A stretch of 64,000 bases of DNA. Source: Aricia agestis (taxonomy: Eukaryota; Arthropoda; Insecta; Lepidoptera; Lycaenidae). The DNA is taken from assembly GCF_905147365.1 (NCBI RefSeq), contig NC_056416.1, positions 2,190,001 through 2,254,000 on the forward strand, written 5' to 3'. This document shows positions 24,216 through 37,400 of this stretch, piece by piece. A program made the translations under genes and the position numbers. Positions within the stretch are counted from its first letter, which is position 1; each line of letters opens with the position of its first letter. The notes beneath the pieces were generated by a model that was given only the letters and a program-made list of their open reading frames with translations, was not told the DNA's origin and did no database searches.

Positions 24216-24487
24216 CAAGGGCGTCGCCAGCTGATGGCCCAGGGAGGGGCAAGTTGACTTTACCTACTACAATTCATACTTTTCTCATTCTCTATGAATG
24301 AGAAAAGAATGTATGAATTGTTGGTAAATTCGACAGCACATAAAGCTTTTCACTTCTACTACGAGCCTTACATCTATTACCAGATTTTAATATTATAGTG
24401 GTCGTTGTTTGCATTATATTTGGCAACTTTTTAGAATCTCTAGGGGGGGCAGCTGCCCCTCCCTGCCCCCCCTTGGCGACGCCCTTG
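24216..24487. mobile_element. hAT-like MITE, 272 bp, 8-bp target duplication
   Basis: Ends CAAGGGCGTCGCC and GGCGACGCCCTTG, flanked by exact TATACGAG at 24208-24215 and 24488-24495. An internal inverted repeat near 24282-24325 reads AATTCATACTTTTCTCATT and partner. Confidence 0.85.
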
Positions 24488-24936
24488 TATACGAGATACA
24501 TAGTCCCATACAAAACCTCTTGAAAATCTGTCACCAAGTAAAAGTGTTTAAAAAAGTATACATTTATCTAAAATCAATCTTAATAATAGTTATTAAAGAT
24601 CTTTTTATAAAACAATGTACAATGTGTGTTTACAAAGCAATAAATTTTTACGAACGACGCCCGCTTCAAACTAAATTCAACCATCGTCCATATGTCTTAA
24701 AGTTTAAATTATTACAATTCCAAAAAAAGCACTTCACTTATTTTACGGCCGCACGTCGCCGCTGGAACAGGGTGAAGTGAAGTATGAGTGGAGTCGAACT
24801 GTTCAACATTTTTTGTTGATTGTAATAATTTTAATAATCCATTTTTAATTTTTCCAAAGTTTAATGTATAAAGTGCGGAGTAATTATTTTTACTTGTAAT
24901 ATTATGTTGTTTTAATATGTTTAATTTTATAGTTAA

Positions 24937-25426
24937 CTAAAATATACGTGTATACATTGAATATAAATGCTTAGAACATACAACGCTCGCTAAAATCGGC
25001 TTGAAAAATTGTTCGCATCTTTGCCGTGCTATAACTGATATCCAATCTCCACATATAACTGGATCTCGAGGAAACCTAAAAAATATATATTCCTCAATAA
25101 AATAAATAATAATTAATAGCGACTCCACCAAATGGAACAGAAACACAGTGTATAACCCGAACATTTCAAGTGGGCATGATAAACTACGATAAGTACCTTT
25201 AGAATGAGTATTCGCAATTGAGATGGTTGATACCTCATGTTGATTTATTTACAACTTAATTTTAAAACTGTCTTTTGTTGATTTGTTAACGAAATACCAA
25301 TATTAATAATACAATTGTATGAAATATATTAGGATAAAATTAATACTTACCGGAAATATGAAATTCCATCCTTTTTTGCGTTTTAAAAGTATGATATTTA
25401 CAATTGTTGAACGAGCACTGGGACAT
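24937..25426 (-). pseudogene. THAP-domain gene remnant, two exon pieces, frameshifted
   Basis: Piece 1 (25426-25351) starts with ATG and reads MSQCSFNNCKYHTF...MEFHIS, then a GTAAGT donor. Piece 2 (25075-24937) follows a TTTTTTAG acceptor and reads FPRDPVICGDWISVIA...VVCSKHL, then a stop. Together they show the C-x4-C, FH/FP, W and C-x2-H layout of a THAP zinc finger. The phases do not match: piece 1 ends in phase 1 and piece 2 needs phase 2. Joined directly the frame breaks, so this is a decayed gene, a base error, or a gene with an unseen micro-exon. No later exon was found. Confidence 0.55.
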
Positions 25427-25526
25427 GTTTCCCAGCGGAGCGTTCGAGCACTACTAAATTGAAAGTCCACCAGAATGTTGCGTTTGGTGCTCTTTTAGTG
25501 AGGTCGTTTTTTGCCGCGGACTGGGT

Positions 25527-27324
25527 ATAAATAAAATAAATAAAAATAAAAAACTCTTTATTCAAACAAACAAAACAGATCAATTTACACACGTTACAAA
25601 AACAGAAATAGTTTGAATTGGCGGCCTTACTGCTGGAAGCAGTCTCTACCAGGCAACCATAAAATATAACTAAAAATATTTAAAAATAAAAATAAGATAA
25701 GATACTATTAGTATATAAATAAATAAATATAATACACAAATAAATATAATAGATACTTTATACCGAATAAAATAAATACATATAAGTAATATAATAATAT
25801 GAATCGAAGAAGAGGATAAATCGTAAGGGTTTAAGAGTTTGCAGCTAAATCTAAGTAATATTGTTTGAGTCTTTTCTTAAAATTATCAATAGATTTGGAC
25901 TTATGTATGCTTTCGGGTAAAGAATTCCACAGACGAATAGCAGAGACGGTGAAGGAAGAGTCATAGAAGTTAGTGTTGTGGGAAGGGAAGGCAAGAGTTA
26001 ATTTACTGGCTGAGCGAAGTGTAGGATGCTTGTGTCCAAGAAAGGTAAAGTTTTGTTTGAGGTAAGCAGGAGTTTTGGGATTAAATAGAATATTAAAAAG
26101 AAGATGAAGAATATGTGTATTCCGACGCAACTTAACAGGTAGCCACTTTAGCTCTGTCCGGTAGTTAGATATGTGATCGTATTTTCTCAGACCAAAGATG
26201 AATCGGATGCAAAGATTTTGCAGGCGTTCAAGGGAAGAAAGAAGTTGATCATTTAGATCACTGTAGCAGACATCTGTGTAATCTAGGATGGGAAAGAGTA
26301 GAGCGTGAACTAATGAGATTTTGGTTGATACAGGAAGGAAGTAACTGAGGCGTCTGAGAGAAGCAGTGGCAGCGAGGAGCTTCTTGCGGAGTTCTTGAGT
26401 TTGGGTGTTCCATGAAAGACTGCGGTCAAAGTATATACCGAGGTTGCGAACGGAGGAGCTATAGGGGATGATAGCCCCGTCAAGAATTATTTCTGGTAAG
26501 TTAGCCCAGTCGACTTTAGCAATCAGCTGCCTGCTACCAATGATGATGCACTGGGTTTTTTTCGGGTTGAGATTAAGACCGTAATAATTGCTCCACTTTA
26601 GTATTTCTGACAAGTCAGTATTAAGTTGAGCAATCACGTTAGAAAGTGAGGAAAGTAAGGCCTGTCTATAGATTTGTAAGTCGTCTGCATACATATGGTA
26701 GAAAGAAGAAATTATTTGTGAAACAGAGTTTATGAAAATGGAAAATAGAAGAGGAGATAACACGCTACCTTGGGGCACGCCTGCAAATACATCACACCAT
26801 GAGGAAATTTTATTGTCAATTTTAACACGCTGCCGGCGTCCTTGTAGGAAGCTGCGGAACCAGTTGACGGCCTCAGGAGATAGATTGAGCGATCTAAGAA
26901 GGAGTAATAAAATGTCATGGTCTACTGTATTGAAAGCATTGCTAAAGTCCAAAAGGATGAGAATAGTTAGATTTTGGTTATCCATGCCATGACGAATGTC
27001 ATCAGTAATTTTAACTAAGGCTGTAGAAGTACTATGGCCGGGGCGAAAACCTGATTGCAGAGGATTTAATATATTATTTAAATTAAGGAAAGAGCATAGT
27101 TGTTGCTGTACTAAACGTTCAAGGATTTTCGAGAGGAAAGGAAGTATTGAAATTGGGCGGTAATCAGAGAAAGATAGGGGACTAGATTTCTTGGGCAGAG
27201 GAATTATATAAGAGTCTTTCCAAGAGCTAGGAAAAGCAGAGGTTTTGAGGGAAAAATTAAGGATATGGACGAGGGTATCTTGTATATTAGTGATCGAAAC
27301 TTTAAATGCTATTTTATACATCAA
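25527..27324 (-). mobile_element. 5'-truncated LINE with intact reverse-transcriptase frame
   Basis: The open frame 27324-25831 (497 codons) begins just before the RT domain and contains SDYRPISILPFLSKILERLV, LQSGFRPGHSTSTALV, LLDFSNAFNTVDHDI, GVPQGSVLSPLLFSIFIN and MYADDLQIY, then a long C-terminal region. The endonuclease is missing, as expected for truncation during insertion. An AAATAAA-type tail at about 25527-25560 marks the 3' end. It differs in sequence from the 18.9-21.8 kb LINE, so it is a separate family. Confidence 0.85.
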
Positions 27325-28072
27325 ATTCGGCCTAAAGAGGACAAGGAACTGCTGTTATTCGTACTCAGTTCTGGATAACGTATTGCGGTCTATAGGTAGG
27401 TACCAACTACCAAGGACAGCTATAGTTTGGACAATGAATCTTCTATTAAGTATACGTTTACATGTACATCGGCAGCATTAGCCTTCGATGAAGACCAAGA
27501 TAATATTTTGTTCGATAATGTAATTGATTAAAACATAAAATAAATTGAGATTTTGTTGATTATTGGAACGAAGTTCCTTATCGTGCGTTGCGCCTTGGGC
27601 TAGACTGAAAAAGTTGTAACGACACTTTTTTATTAATACCTGCATGGGCTGCATGGTAGGGGCAGAGGGCGTTGATAGTTTAGTTTTTTTTTATAGAATC
27701 GTAAATATTGTTAGACAAATAATACACGGCCAGTCTGTCATCATTTGACTTAATTAATCTGAGACACTCGCAGGAATGTCTAAAAAATAATAAAGTCAAT
27801 ATTTTGACTAAGATAGAAAAGCGTTGGAAACTTATATTTTTTTAATTGAGGTCGAATTTTGTCCATTGGGCGATCTCTAGTATTGATAAATAGATACCCG
27901 ATGTATGTTTTTCTCTATAGAAATAGACTCCTATTTAAAACTTCGTTCCATCCGGGTGTCCCTTGACACCTCTCAAGTTTTTTAATAAAGATTTAAAATT
28001 AAATAACGTTTTATTAGACTACGAAAAGTTTATGAGTCATGTTGGCAACACTGCAATCGGCATTGACATGCA

Positions 28073-28392
28073 GATATAAGTGTACCCCGCCGCCCAGAAG
28101 ATTTACTAACTAATTACAATTTCTTCAAATGTTTATACCGTTATATATGCTCAACGATGGAAAAAGTTTAAAAATAATTGTAAATAGGTACCGTAGTGTT
28201 TTGTTATTATTTTTTTTTTTTGTAAATAGTGCTTAGTGTGAACATTGGTGAGAGCCTGTGGTGAGAACCAGCATAGAAGAAAGACATTCCTTTTTTTTTA
28301 ATTTTAATCTGTTGTATTTTGTATTATTATTGTATTTTTTTTGGAGCAAAGGACTCGTTTCCAGCTCCCAATAAATTAAAAAAAAAAAAAAA
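28073..28392 (+). mobile_element. Retroposed insertion with poly(A) tail, upstream of HIRA
   Basis: A 320-bp segment ending CCCAATAAATT plus an A run, bounded by the 12-bp direct repeat CATTGACATGCA at 28061-28072 and 28393-28404. Poly(A) signal, A-tail and a 12-bp duplication indicate target-primed reverse transcription. The source family is not recognised. It ends 84 bp before the HIRA start codon. Confidence 0.75.
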
Positions 28393-28476
28393 CATTGACA
28401 TGCATAGAATGCTGTCAAAATAAATAAACAACAAGAACATTGTATTTTTATTAAAATATAATTATTTATTACATAA

Positions 28477-31400
28477 ATGAAGCTTCTCAAACCCAGTTGG
28501 GTAAACCACGATGGTAAGAAACAATATTCAACTATAAAACATAAGTTTTAACTGAATATTTATTGAGTCTTTTGAATTCGCAGAGAAGCCAATTTTCTCG
28601 GTGGACATACATCCTGCAGGGAAGCGGTTCGCGACTGGAGGCCAGGGTGGGGACTCCGGGAGGGTCGTGGTGTGGAACCTGAACCCGGTACTGTTTGAGG
28701 AGGTGGAAGTGGATAATAATATACCTAAGATGCTGTGTCAAATGGACAACCATTTAGGTTAGATTTGTCTTGCTTAAGTTCTTTATTATGGGTTTCAAGT
28801 TCTAGTTAATATAAGCAAATTAATCTTGAACTCAAAATGTCAACTTTAATTTTTGAAAATAATTTAATTTTTAATGTCTTCCAAAAAGGATGCACATTGT
28901 GTATGAATTATGAGTATTGAAACTAACAGCTACATAAAAATTTTCAGCTTGCGTAAACTGTGTGAGATGGAGTAACGGTGGCAAATACTTGGCATCTGGT
29001 GGTGATGACAGACTTGTGATGGTGTGGGGGCTGACAGTGGCTGCAGGGGCACTCGGCAAGCATAAGGCTGAAAGCTGGCGGTGCTTGGCTACTTTAAGAG
29101 GACATGCTGGTAAATAACAAATTTGAAATAGAATAAAATAAAACATTGGCTGCAAATTTAGAACATAGAATGGTGACTTTCTATGTTCTTACTACTAATA
29201 CCGCGTTATTTGGGGCTCAATAGAATTTTGATATCCCGGTATTCGAGAGGTTAATATATAATTGTAAATATTAAAATTTACTATTCTAGGTGATGTCCTG
29301 GATTTGGCTTGGTCACCGCTAGATAAGTGGCTGGCTAGCTGTAGTGTAGACAACACTGTCATTATTTGGAACGCTGAGAAGTTTCCAGAAATGGTCTGTG
29401 TTTTGAATGGTCATACTGGACTTGTTAAAGGTGTTGCATGGGATCCAGTAAGTTTAAATTTAAAATTACTAAAAAGTATTGATCTTTAGCAAGACTTTCA
29501 TTATTATCATGATAAAATTGTCATTATTGTGGCCCGGATTTATATGTAAATACCATTGACATAAGAAGCTATGTCACTGAATAATAAAAAAATATTGATA
29601 TCGATACTTTTCCAAATAAAAGTAAAGGTAAAGACCTAATAGGTCTTTGAATTCAATATTTGTGGACTAGAATGGCGGATTTTACTAGAGACGTCACTGA
29701 ATAAAAAAACTTGATATCGAAATCAATATTTTTTTATTATTCAGTGACATCTCTAGTAAAATCTGCCATTTTTAGTTTACAAATTTTGAAGGCAGGTGTC
29801 TTTCGTGGTCATTTCATGTCCATATAGCTTCTTATGTCGATGGTATTTACATATAAATCCAGGCTCTAGTCATTATTTACTTACATGGACACATAACTTA
29901 AATAGCTAGACATAAATATTGTTGTATAACATAATATTTTACTTGTCAGGTTGGTAAATACTTGGCTTCACAATTTTTTTATTATTCAGTGACATCTCTA
30001 GTAAAATCTGCCATTTTTAGTTTACAAATTTTGAAGGCAGGTGTCTTTCGTGGTCATTTCATGTCCATATAGCTTCTTATGTCGATGGTATTTACATATA
30101 AATCCAGGCTCTAGTCATTATTTACTTACATGGACACATAACTTAAATAGCTAGACATAAATATTGTTGTATAACATAATATTTTACTTGTCAGGTTGGT
30201 AAATACTTGGCTTCACAATCTGATGACAAGTCACTTAGAGTTTGGAAGACTGCAGATTGGACAGAAGAAACGCGGATCACTGACCCATTTGAGGAATGTG
30301 GAGGTATGTAACATTTTATTATAAAATAAGAACATTTAAGGGAATCTACTACATATTTGTTTTGTTGGCTTTGTTGATTTTTTTATGCCAAATTCTAGTA
30401 TTTTTGTTTTTTAACATGATGCGTAAGTGCACCTTACTATCATTAGAAATTACAATCTACTAAATTGTTTCCCGTAACCTTAATTTCGCAAAAAAATCTA
30501 TTCATAGTAAATACCATTATGAACTGCTTTAAATACACTAGCTATTTGGCCGAGCTTTGCTTGGTATTCCATAAAACACGAATGAAATGACATTTTCTAA
30601 AAATGATTCCTAGCTAGATCGATTTATCGGCCCCGAAACCCCCTATTTACTAAATTTCATGAAAATCGTTGGAGCCGATTCCGATATATACATATATAGC
30701 AGAAATAGTGGCGGCCTTACTCTTTGCGAGGCCGCGGCCGGAAGGTCTTTGTGAGGCCCTGGGCCGGGCGACAGGTCCTTGCGAGGCCCTTCGTCTTACG
30801 AAAAAATACTTTGAGAGGTCCCTGCAAGAGCGAGGCTACAGGCCATTGCCCTATTTGCTACCCCTAGGGCCGCCACAGGTCTGAAAGATAAGTTGCACAC
30901 TCAACTCCTTAATGCGCAGGCACGACCCACGTGCTGCGGCTGTCGTGGTCGCCGGACGGGCAGTACGTGCTGTCAGCGCACGCGATGAACGGCGGCGGGC
31001 CGACCGCGCAGGTCGTCGAGCGCGAGGGCTGGCGCTGCGACAAGGACTTCGTCGGTCACAGGAAGGCGGTTACGTGCGCGGTGAGTATGCCATGTTGTCG
31101 ATGAGTGGTATATGTAATATACCACGTTATCAAACAAACACCCACACAGGTTTTGGCGATGGTGGCCGGTTTCATTGAAACCAGGCCAGGTACGCAGGAG
31201 TGTTTTTATAGTGCACAAGTGTGTGTGCAGTACACAAGAGCACTCTCCATTCCTTTTACTATCATAATCAGTGGGACGGAGGACTGACACGACTGGCGAG
31301 AGATCAGGCACAGGACCGACTTTTTACATGCCCATCTGATGCATGGATCATCTTACTTGTCAATCAACACGGTAATCAAACCCACGATCTCCGAGTCATA

Positions 31401-34400
31401 AGCCACGCTCTAAACCACTGGACGACGAAGGCGTTAATGCTACGTTGGCTAAATGATGAGTGACATTTTATTTGGTCGCTTCGGCAAAGGTCCGAATTAT
31501 ACCTTAACTGTTTCTCATTGGCAGCGCTTCAACAGCAACATATTCGTGAAGGACGGCAAGAAGTGCTGCTGTGCGGCGGTGGGGTCACGTGACCGCGCGC
31601 TGTCCATCTGGCTGACGTCGCTCAAGCGGCCGCTAGTCGTGGTCCACGACCTGTTTGCAGACAGCGTGCTCGACCTGTCCTGGAGCTCGGACGGTAACTT
31701 AACTCAAGTTTATACAGGGTGTAACAAAACAAAGTGATTTAGTTTAGGATTTTGGCCCACCTTTTGTCACTTTCAGTGGACCCATATGGGTCAGCACTCA
31801 GCGTTCATAGAAATAAATTTGTCGAATGACACTCTACTAGTATCTTTCACACCCAAAAAAAAAGTAGCGTTAGGTCTATTGGCAGCCCTGGACTTATAAA
31901 TAGCAGCAGCTTTCTAAGAGGACAGCAGCATCCTAGGGGACGGCAGATTTCGTACATTGGGCGGCGGAAATAAAGTGGCTTACACTCATAAAAAATATAA
32001 ATCTAGCACTGCAACATTATTAAGTAAATATTGTGTGTTACAGGTTTGAACCTACTGGCTTGCAGTTCAGATGGCACTGTCGCTTGTATACAGTTCACTA
32101 ACAAGGAGATTGGGACACCACTGTCTGTTGATGAAAAGGTACTACCAGAAAAATTATAGGCAGATAGCAGACTTTGCGAACATGACGGGGCAACTATCTT
32201 TTTTCCGTAGCAAATTCTAGCCTTTAGCCATGTACGTAGTACAAAATATACAACTGACTTCCAAAATTATCATCTATATACCTCGATCAGTTAGTGTCGT
32301 AGGTTATTGTACACTTGATCAATTCGTTTTTCCTTCTAAGGCCTAAAAGTAAAACTGATTTAACTAAATAAAGACCAAATCAAACATTACAAGGAAATGC
32401 GAACATATGTATTAGTCATAGGTTTGTATCTATCTCATCTGAAATCAATTAGAGTGAGATAGCATGCTCTATCTCGCTCGGTCGGAAGATCTTCCTTTGC
32501 GGTTACAATATAACCACATTGTTTTATTTTTCAGAACGCGTTCTACGAGAAGATCTACGGGAAGTGTCCGCTACGGGAGGCGAACGACACGAGCCTGCTG
32601 GTGGAGTGTCCCGAGATACTGCTGGCCCGCGAGCGCGCCGCCCCGCCGCCGCCGCCGCACCCGCCCGCCGCAGACAAGACGGTAAGCCTGCAGTTACATA
32701 TAATACGGGAAGCCTGCTGCTACAGACAAGACGATAAGCCTGCAGCTAAAGAGAAGACGGTAAGCCTGCAGCTACAGACGAGACCGCAAGCCTGCAGCTA
32801 CTCACAAGACGGTAAGCCTGCAGCTACATATAAGACGGGAAGCCTGCAGCTAGAGACAATACTGTAAGCCTTCAGACATGGCTCAAGGTAACAGTCAGAC
32901 ATATGCTCATTTTAAGCTATAATGTAACTGAACAGGGTTCATGCAGTCTTAATAATAGCCGTTGCAGACAAAATGTTACTTATCAGTATCACATTTTCAT
33001 GTGACCTTGAAAAAAAAAAAACAGGTGCTTTATTTTATATCGAATAAAACATTTTATCCACAGAGCACAATCAAGCCGTCAGTGATAACGGATCGGGGGA
33101 GCAGCACGCCGCTGCGGCCCGTCGACCGACAGATCGAGACGCGCACGTCGGACGGCAAGCGCCGCATCACGCCCGTCTTCATACCGATAACAATGGCCGA
33201 CGCTAAGTGAGTTGTACACGATAATGACACTTACGTTACGTGTTAATTAAGTTGAAAATCCAGTGGCCATTTTCTATAATTTTTTTGGTTATATAACTTA
33301 CTACTAAACTAATAGAGGTACCGTATCACGCCCGTCTTCATACCGCTAACTATGGCCGATGCCAAGTGAGTTACGAAAATGACACATAATTATTTAGCTA
33401 GATATACGTCATAATATGTGATCAACTTAAAAACCTTTTTATATAATACTAGCTGCTGTCCCAGCAACGCTGTTTTGCCATATAGTATTTCGCCCATATT
33501 ATTTTATTGATAAGTGACTAAATAAGTATGTCACCATGGCAACGTCAATCGCTATCCCGTCACACAAAACAATGGTCGCCGTCAGTCTCGAGTTGTAATG
33601 ATTTACTATTATTTATTCAACAAGTGCACTTATCAATATAAAAAGTAGCCAGTAGCCGATTCTCAGTCCTACTGAATATGCATATAAAATTTGGTAAAAA
33701 TCAGTAAAGCCGTTTCAGAGGAGTATGGTTACTAACATTGTGACACGAGAATATTATATATAATATATATGTTTATTTATATTATTATATAGAAGGAGTT
33801 TTAAGTTGATTATATTACGACCACTCTTTGGCTTTGGAAAGTGCCGTAAAAGTCTTATAATCAGTTTTTGAAAACACAAGTTCACCAGGCGGTGCCTCAT
33901 GTCTCTCTTTGTGTCTGTCTGCTCTCAAACGGCAAATGAAATATCGAAAATCCTCATTGTTTTAAACGCAAATACTTGACATTTTATGACATAATAACTT
34001 TATTTATAATTTTATGTCGGCTTACAGCGAGTCTCTGGGCTCTATATCGGGCGCTGGCGGACCGGAAAGTTGCTTTAGCACGTCGTCCCAAAGCAAATCC
34101 AGGATACGCGTTGAACGACGCGATGACATCATTATACATCCCAACGTCAGCAACCACGCCACGCACGCGCCGCAGCCGACGTGAGTACACACACATAAAA
34201 AGTATACTAAAAGTGTCCATTTTACAAGCATACAAAAAGCTAATACCATGGATTTTTTATTATTGCTGTTATGTGTGATATTGTCATCATTGACTTCAGA
34301 GGAAGGAACCATTTCGCTATAAATATATGATTGGTCTGCACCTTAAAAAGTTTTGTGTTGCATTATTAGTGAAATAAGTTTCTATAAGATGTCGACCTAT

Positions 34401-37400
34401 TGGCAGACCAAACAAATAAATAATTACAGGAGCGGTCCCCAAATGGACGCTCGTCTGCGCAAGCGGTCGGGCGCGGCGCTGCCGGGGCCCAGCGCGGACG
34501 AGGTGGCGACGAAGCGGCCCCGCACGGAGGGCCCCGCGCCGGCCGCGGCCCCTGCGCTGTCGCTGCCTGTGCCCGCACTCGGCACCGCGGGGCCTGTCGT
34601 GCGCGCCGCCGGGGCATATCGACTGCAGGTAAGATGAAACTGCTTTAGTATACCCACCGCATTAGGAGAAAATTTGCTAGGTTTTTTAAATTAGAGCGAG
34701 GATTCGCCCACTTCTCAGTTCTCAACTTCTCTTAAGTTTGCTGTTAGTTTTAAGACTGCCTACATTTGCTTTGTTTATAGTATAGTAACAATTGATATGT
34801 ATTCTATTGAGCGTGCAAACCATTTTGATGGGATAGAGTGGACGTACATTAGACGTTAAAGTGTAATTTCAGGTAACTTAAAAAGCAAAACATGCAGTAT
34901 CACCGCCACACATAGTGCTATGTCTCAGCAAGCTGCTGTCTTCAACCAATATCATTTCAGGGCTTCACAGTTACTCTAATGTATCATAATCTATTAATTT
35001 GTTGTTTTGTAATACTGTATTGTATGTGTATTGTGTAGGTGGTGAACAAAGGTGTGAACACGCAACACGGGTCGCTGGCGCGGCTCGAACTCATACCCAA
35101 CAACTCTGTCTCCAACGATCCCGTCTGGGAGACTTACTTAGGTACGTCGCTGTTATAATATTGTCCTTGAAAATAAGTTGAGACTATAATTTATTAACAG
35201 AAATTGTCCACAACTAAACGTAAAATAAATCTAGAATCCTTTACCTACTTCTCAATGTTTTCAAACGTGTGAATGAATGTTCTATATAAATGTTTATCAA
35301 CAAGATTTTAATTTTAAAAATTAATAATTTTATTAAAAAACGTAATTTTAATAATTAATAGTTAATTATTAAAATTGCGTTATGTAATATTCAAAGCTCC
35401 CTAAACTCTAAACCAACATCGATTAACACTCCAATAGTATTCCTATAGTTTTTATTGTAAAACTTTAGGTTCCCCCGTATCGTGCGTGGCGTGCGACGCC
35501 CGCTGGGCGTGCGCGGCGTGCTCGGACGGCTCGCTGCACGTGTGGAGGCTGACGCGCGCGCCCGCACCCGCCACGCCCCCCGCCCCGCTCGCCGCCCCTC
35601 CCTCGCGCGCGCTCCCGCCTATAGGTCAGTGATACCATACATAATATTATCGTATCTTATTAGTTGCGGCTCTTTAATTATACAGTTTCTTATCGAAAGC
35701 GTGTAGCACATAAGTTACAGACTACACTCAAGAAAGACAAACACACATTTGCACCCAGTTGATACACATAAGTACTTAACTTAACTTACTTAATACACTT
35801 ACGATACTTGTGAATGGTCTTCGTTGGCAAATCTTTGCGGTATCTACGGTTTTATTATAATTTACTTTTAATTTCAAGCTACGTAATAGATACTTACCTT
35901 AATATAATATATACCTTTAAGGGTGTTTATATATTGTACAGCGCTGCCGTCGCCCGCGGCGCGGCTGTCGCTGTGCGGCGACACGCTGGTCGCGGCGACG
36001 ACGGGCGCGGAGGTGTGCGCGTGGGACCTCGCCGCCGCCGCCGCGCTGCAGCCGCCGCTGTCCTTCCGCAACCTGCTCACGCCGGGAGGTAAGGAGAAAA
36101 AGAGAGAGAGATGGCTTACGTAACGAATTATCTACATATAATGTGGCTATTAAAATCGTTACTTGTGCGTTAATTCACGCGGCCAAATATCACCATCATG
36201 CTTTTATAGCTGTGTGAATGGAATACGCATGCGTGAGAGAAAGAGACGAGTTGTGATAGATCAATTGACGATTTTATTAATAATTAGCTATCCCGGCAAA
36301 CGTTTCTTTGCTATATATGTATAAAGTATTTCGCCCGTATTATTTTATTGAAGTGACTAAATAAGTATGTCACCATGGCAACGTTCATCGCTATCCCGTC
36401 GCACAAACAATGCCCAATGGTCGCCGTTAGACTCGACTTGTACTAATTTACTATTATTTATTCAACAAATGCACTTATCAATATAATAAGTACCCAGTAG
36501 CTGATTCTCAGACCCACTGAATATGCATATAAAATTTGGTTAAAATCAGTAAAGCCGTTTCGGAGGAGTACGCGGCCTAACATTGTGGCACGAGAATTTT
36601 ATAATAATTTTACTTTTGTAAACAGAGATAGCCGTTTATTGCACAATTTCTACTCTCTGTATTCCATCTGCAATACTAATGGCTCCGTTACATTGTTTAG
36701 CGAACGTGACGAGCTGCTCGCTGCTGGAGGACGGCAACGCGATGATCACTCTCAGCAGCGGCCGCACATACATACACTGCAAGAAACTCTCCTCCTGGTA
36801 ATAATATACTTTTGACCTTTATAATGGGTAAGGTACCAAAGTTGAACAAAAGAACTACTACTGTACCTAGCAGAGAAATTGAATTATAGGCGGATGGCGG
36901 ATTATTATCACAGAACATTATAGCTTAAAATATCATAGAACTATTATAGCCTAAAATGCTACAGGAGCCACATAACACCAGGCACTGTAGGGTGTCTACG
37001 CTACAGAGTTACGCCTGAGTGGTTTCTTTTTTGGCAGTAAGGTATTACACTACCAGTACCATTCGATGGTGGATACCTATTGTTGATTATTATCTGTGTT
37101 ATGTTATTTTTTTCTGATTTACTGATGTTGTATTGTTATTTTTAATGTTTGTGTACCTAATCGTTGTTGTAAATCATTGTAGTGTAATGTCCTATTGTGT
37201 CAAATAAATGTTTATTTATTTAAAATATAATTTTTAGGGTGGTGTGGGAGGACGCGGCGGACCCGGTGCGTCGCGCGGGCGGCGCCGCGTGCCGCGCGCT
37301 GCGGACGCCGCGCACGCCCGGCCGGACACGCCCCCCGCCGCCGCCTCTCCTACCCAACAGGTATTTTTTTCTGACTGAAACAGGAATATTCGTATATCGT

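Noticed and set aside
29950..29973. First copy of the exon 5 acceptor as the true exon 5 start
   Set aside because: Reading on from it runs through duplicated intron sequence to a stop, while the second copy continues into the conserved WD40 sequence SQSDDKSLRVW.
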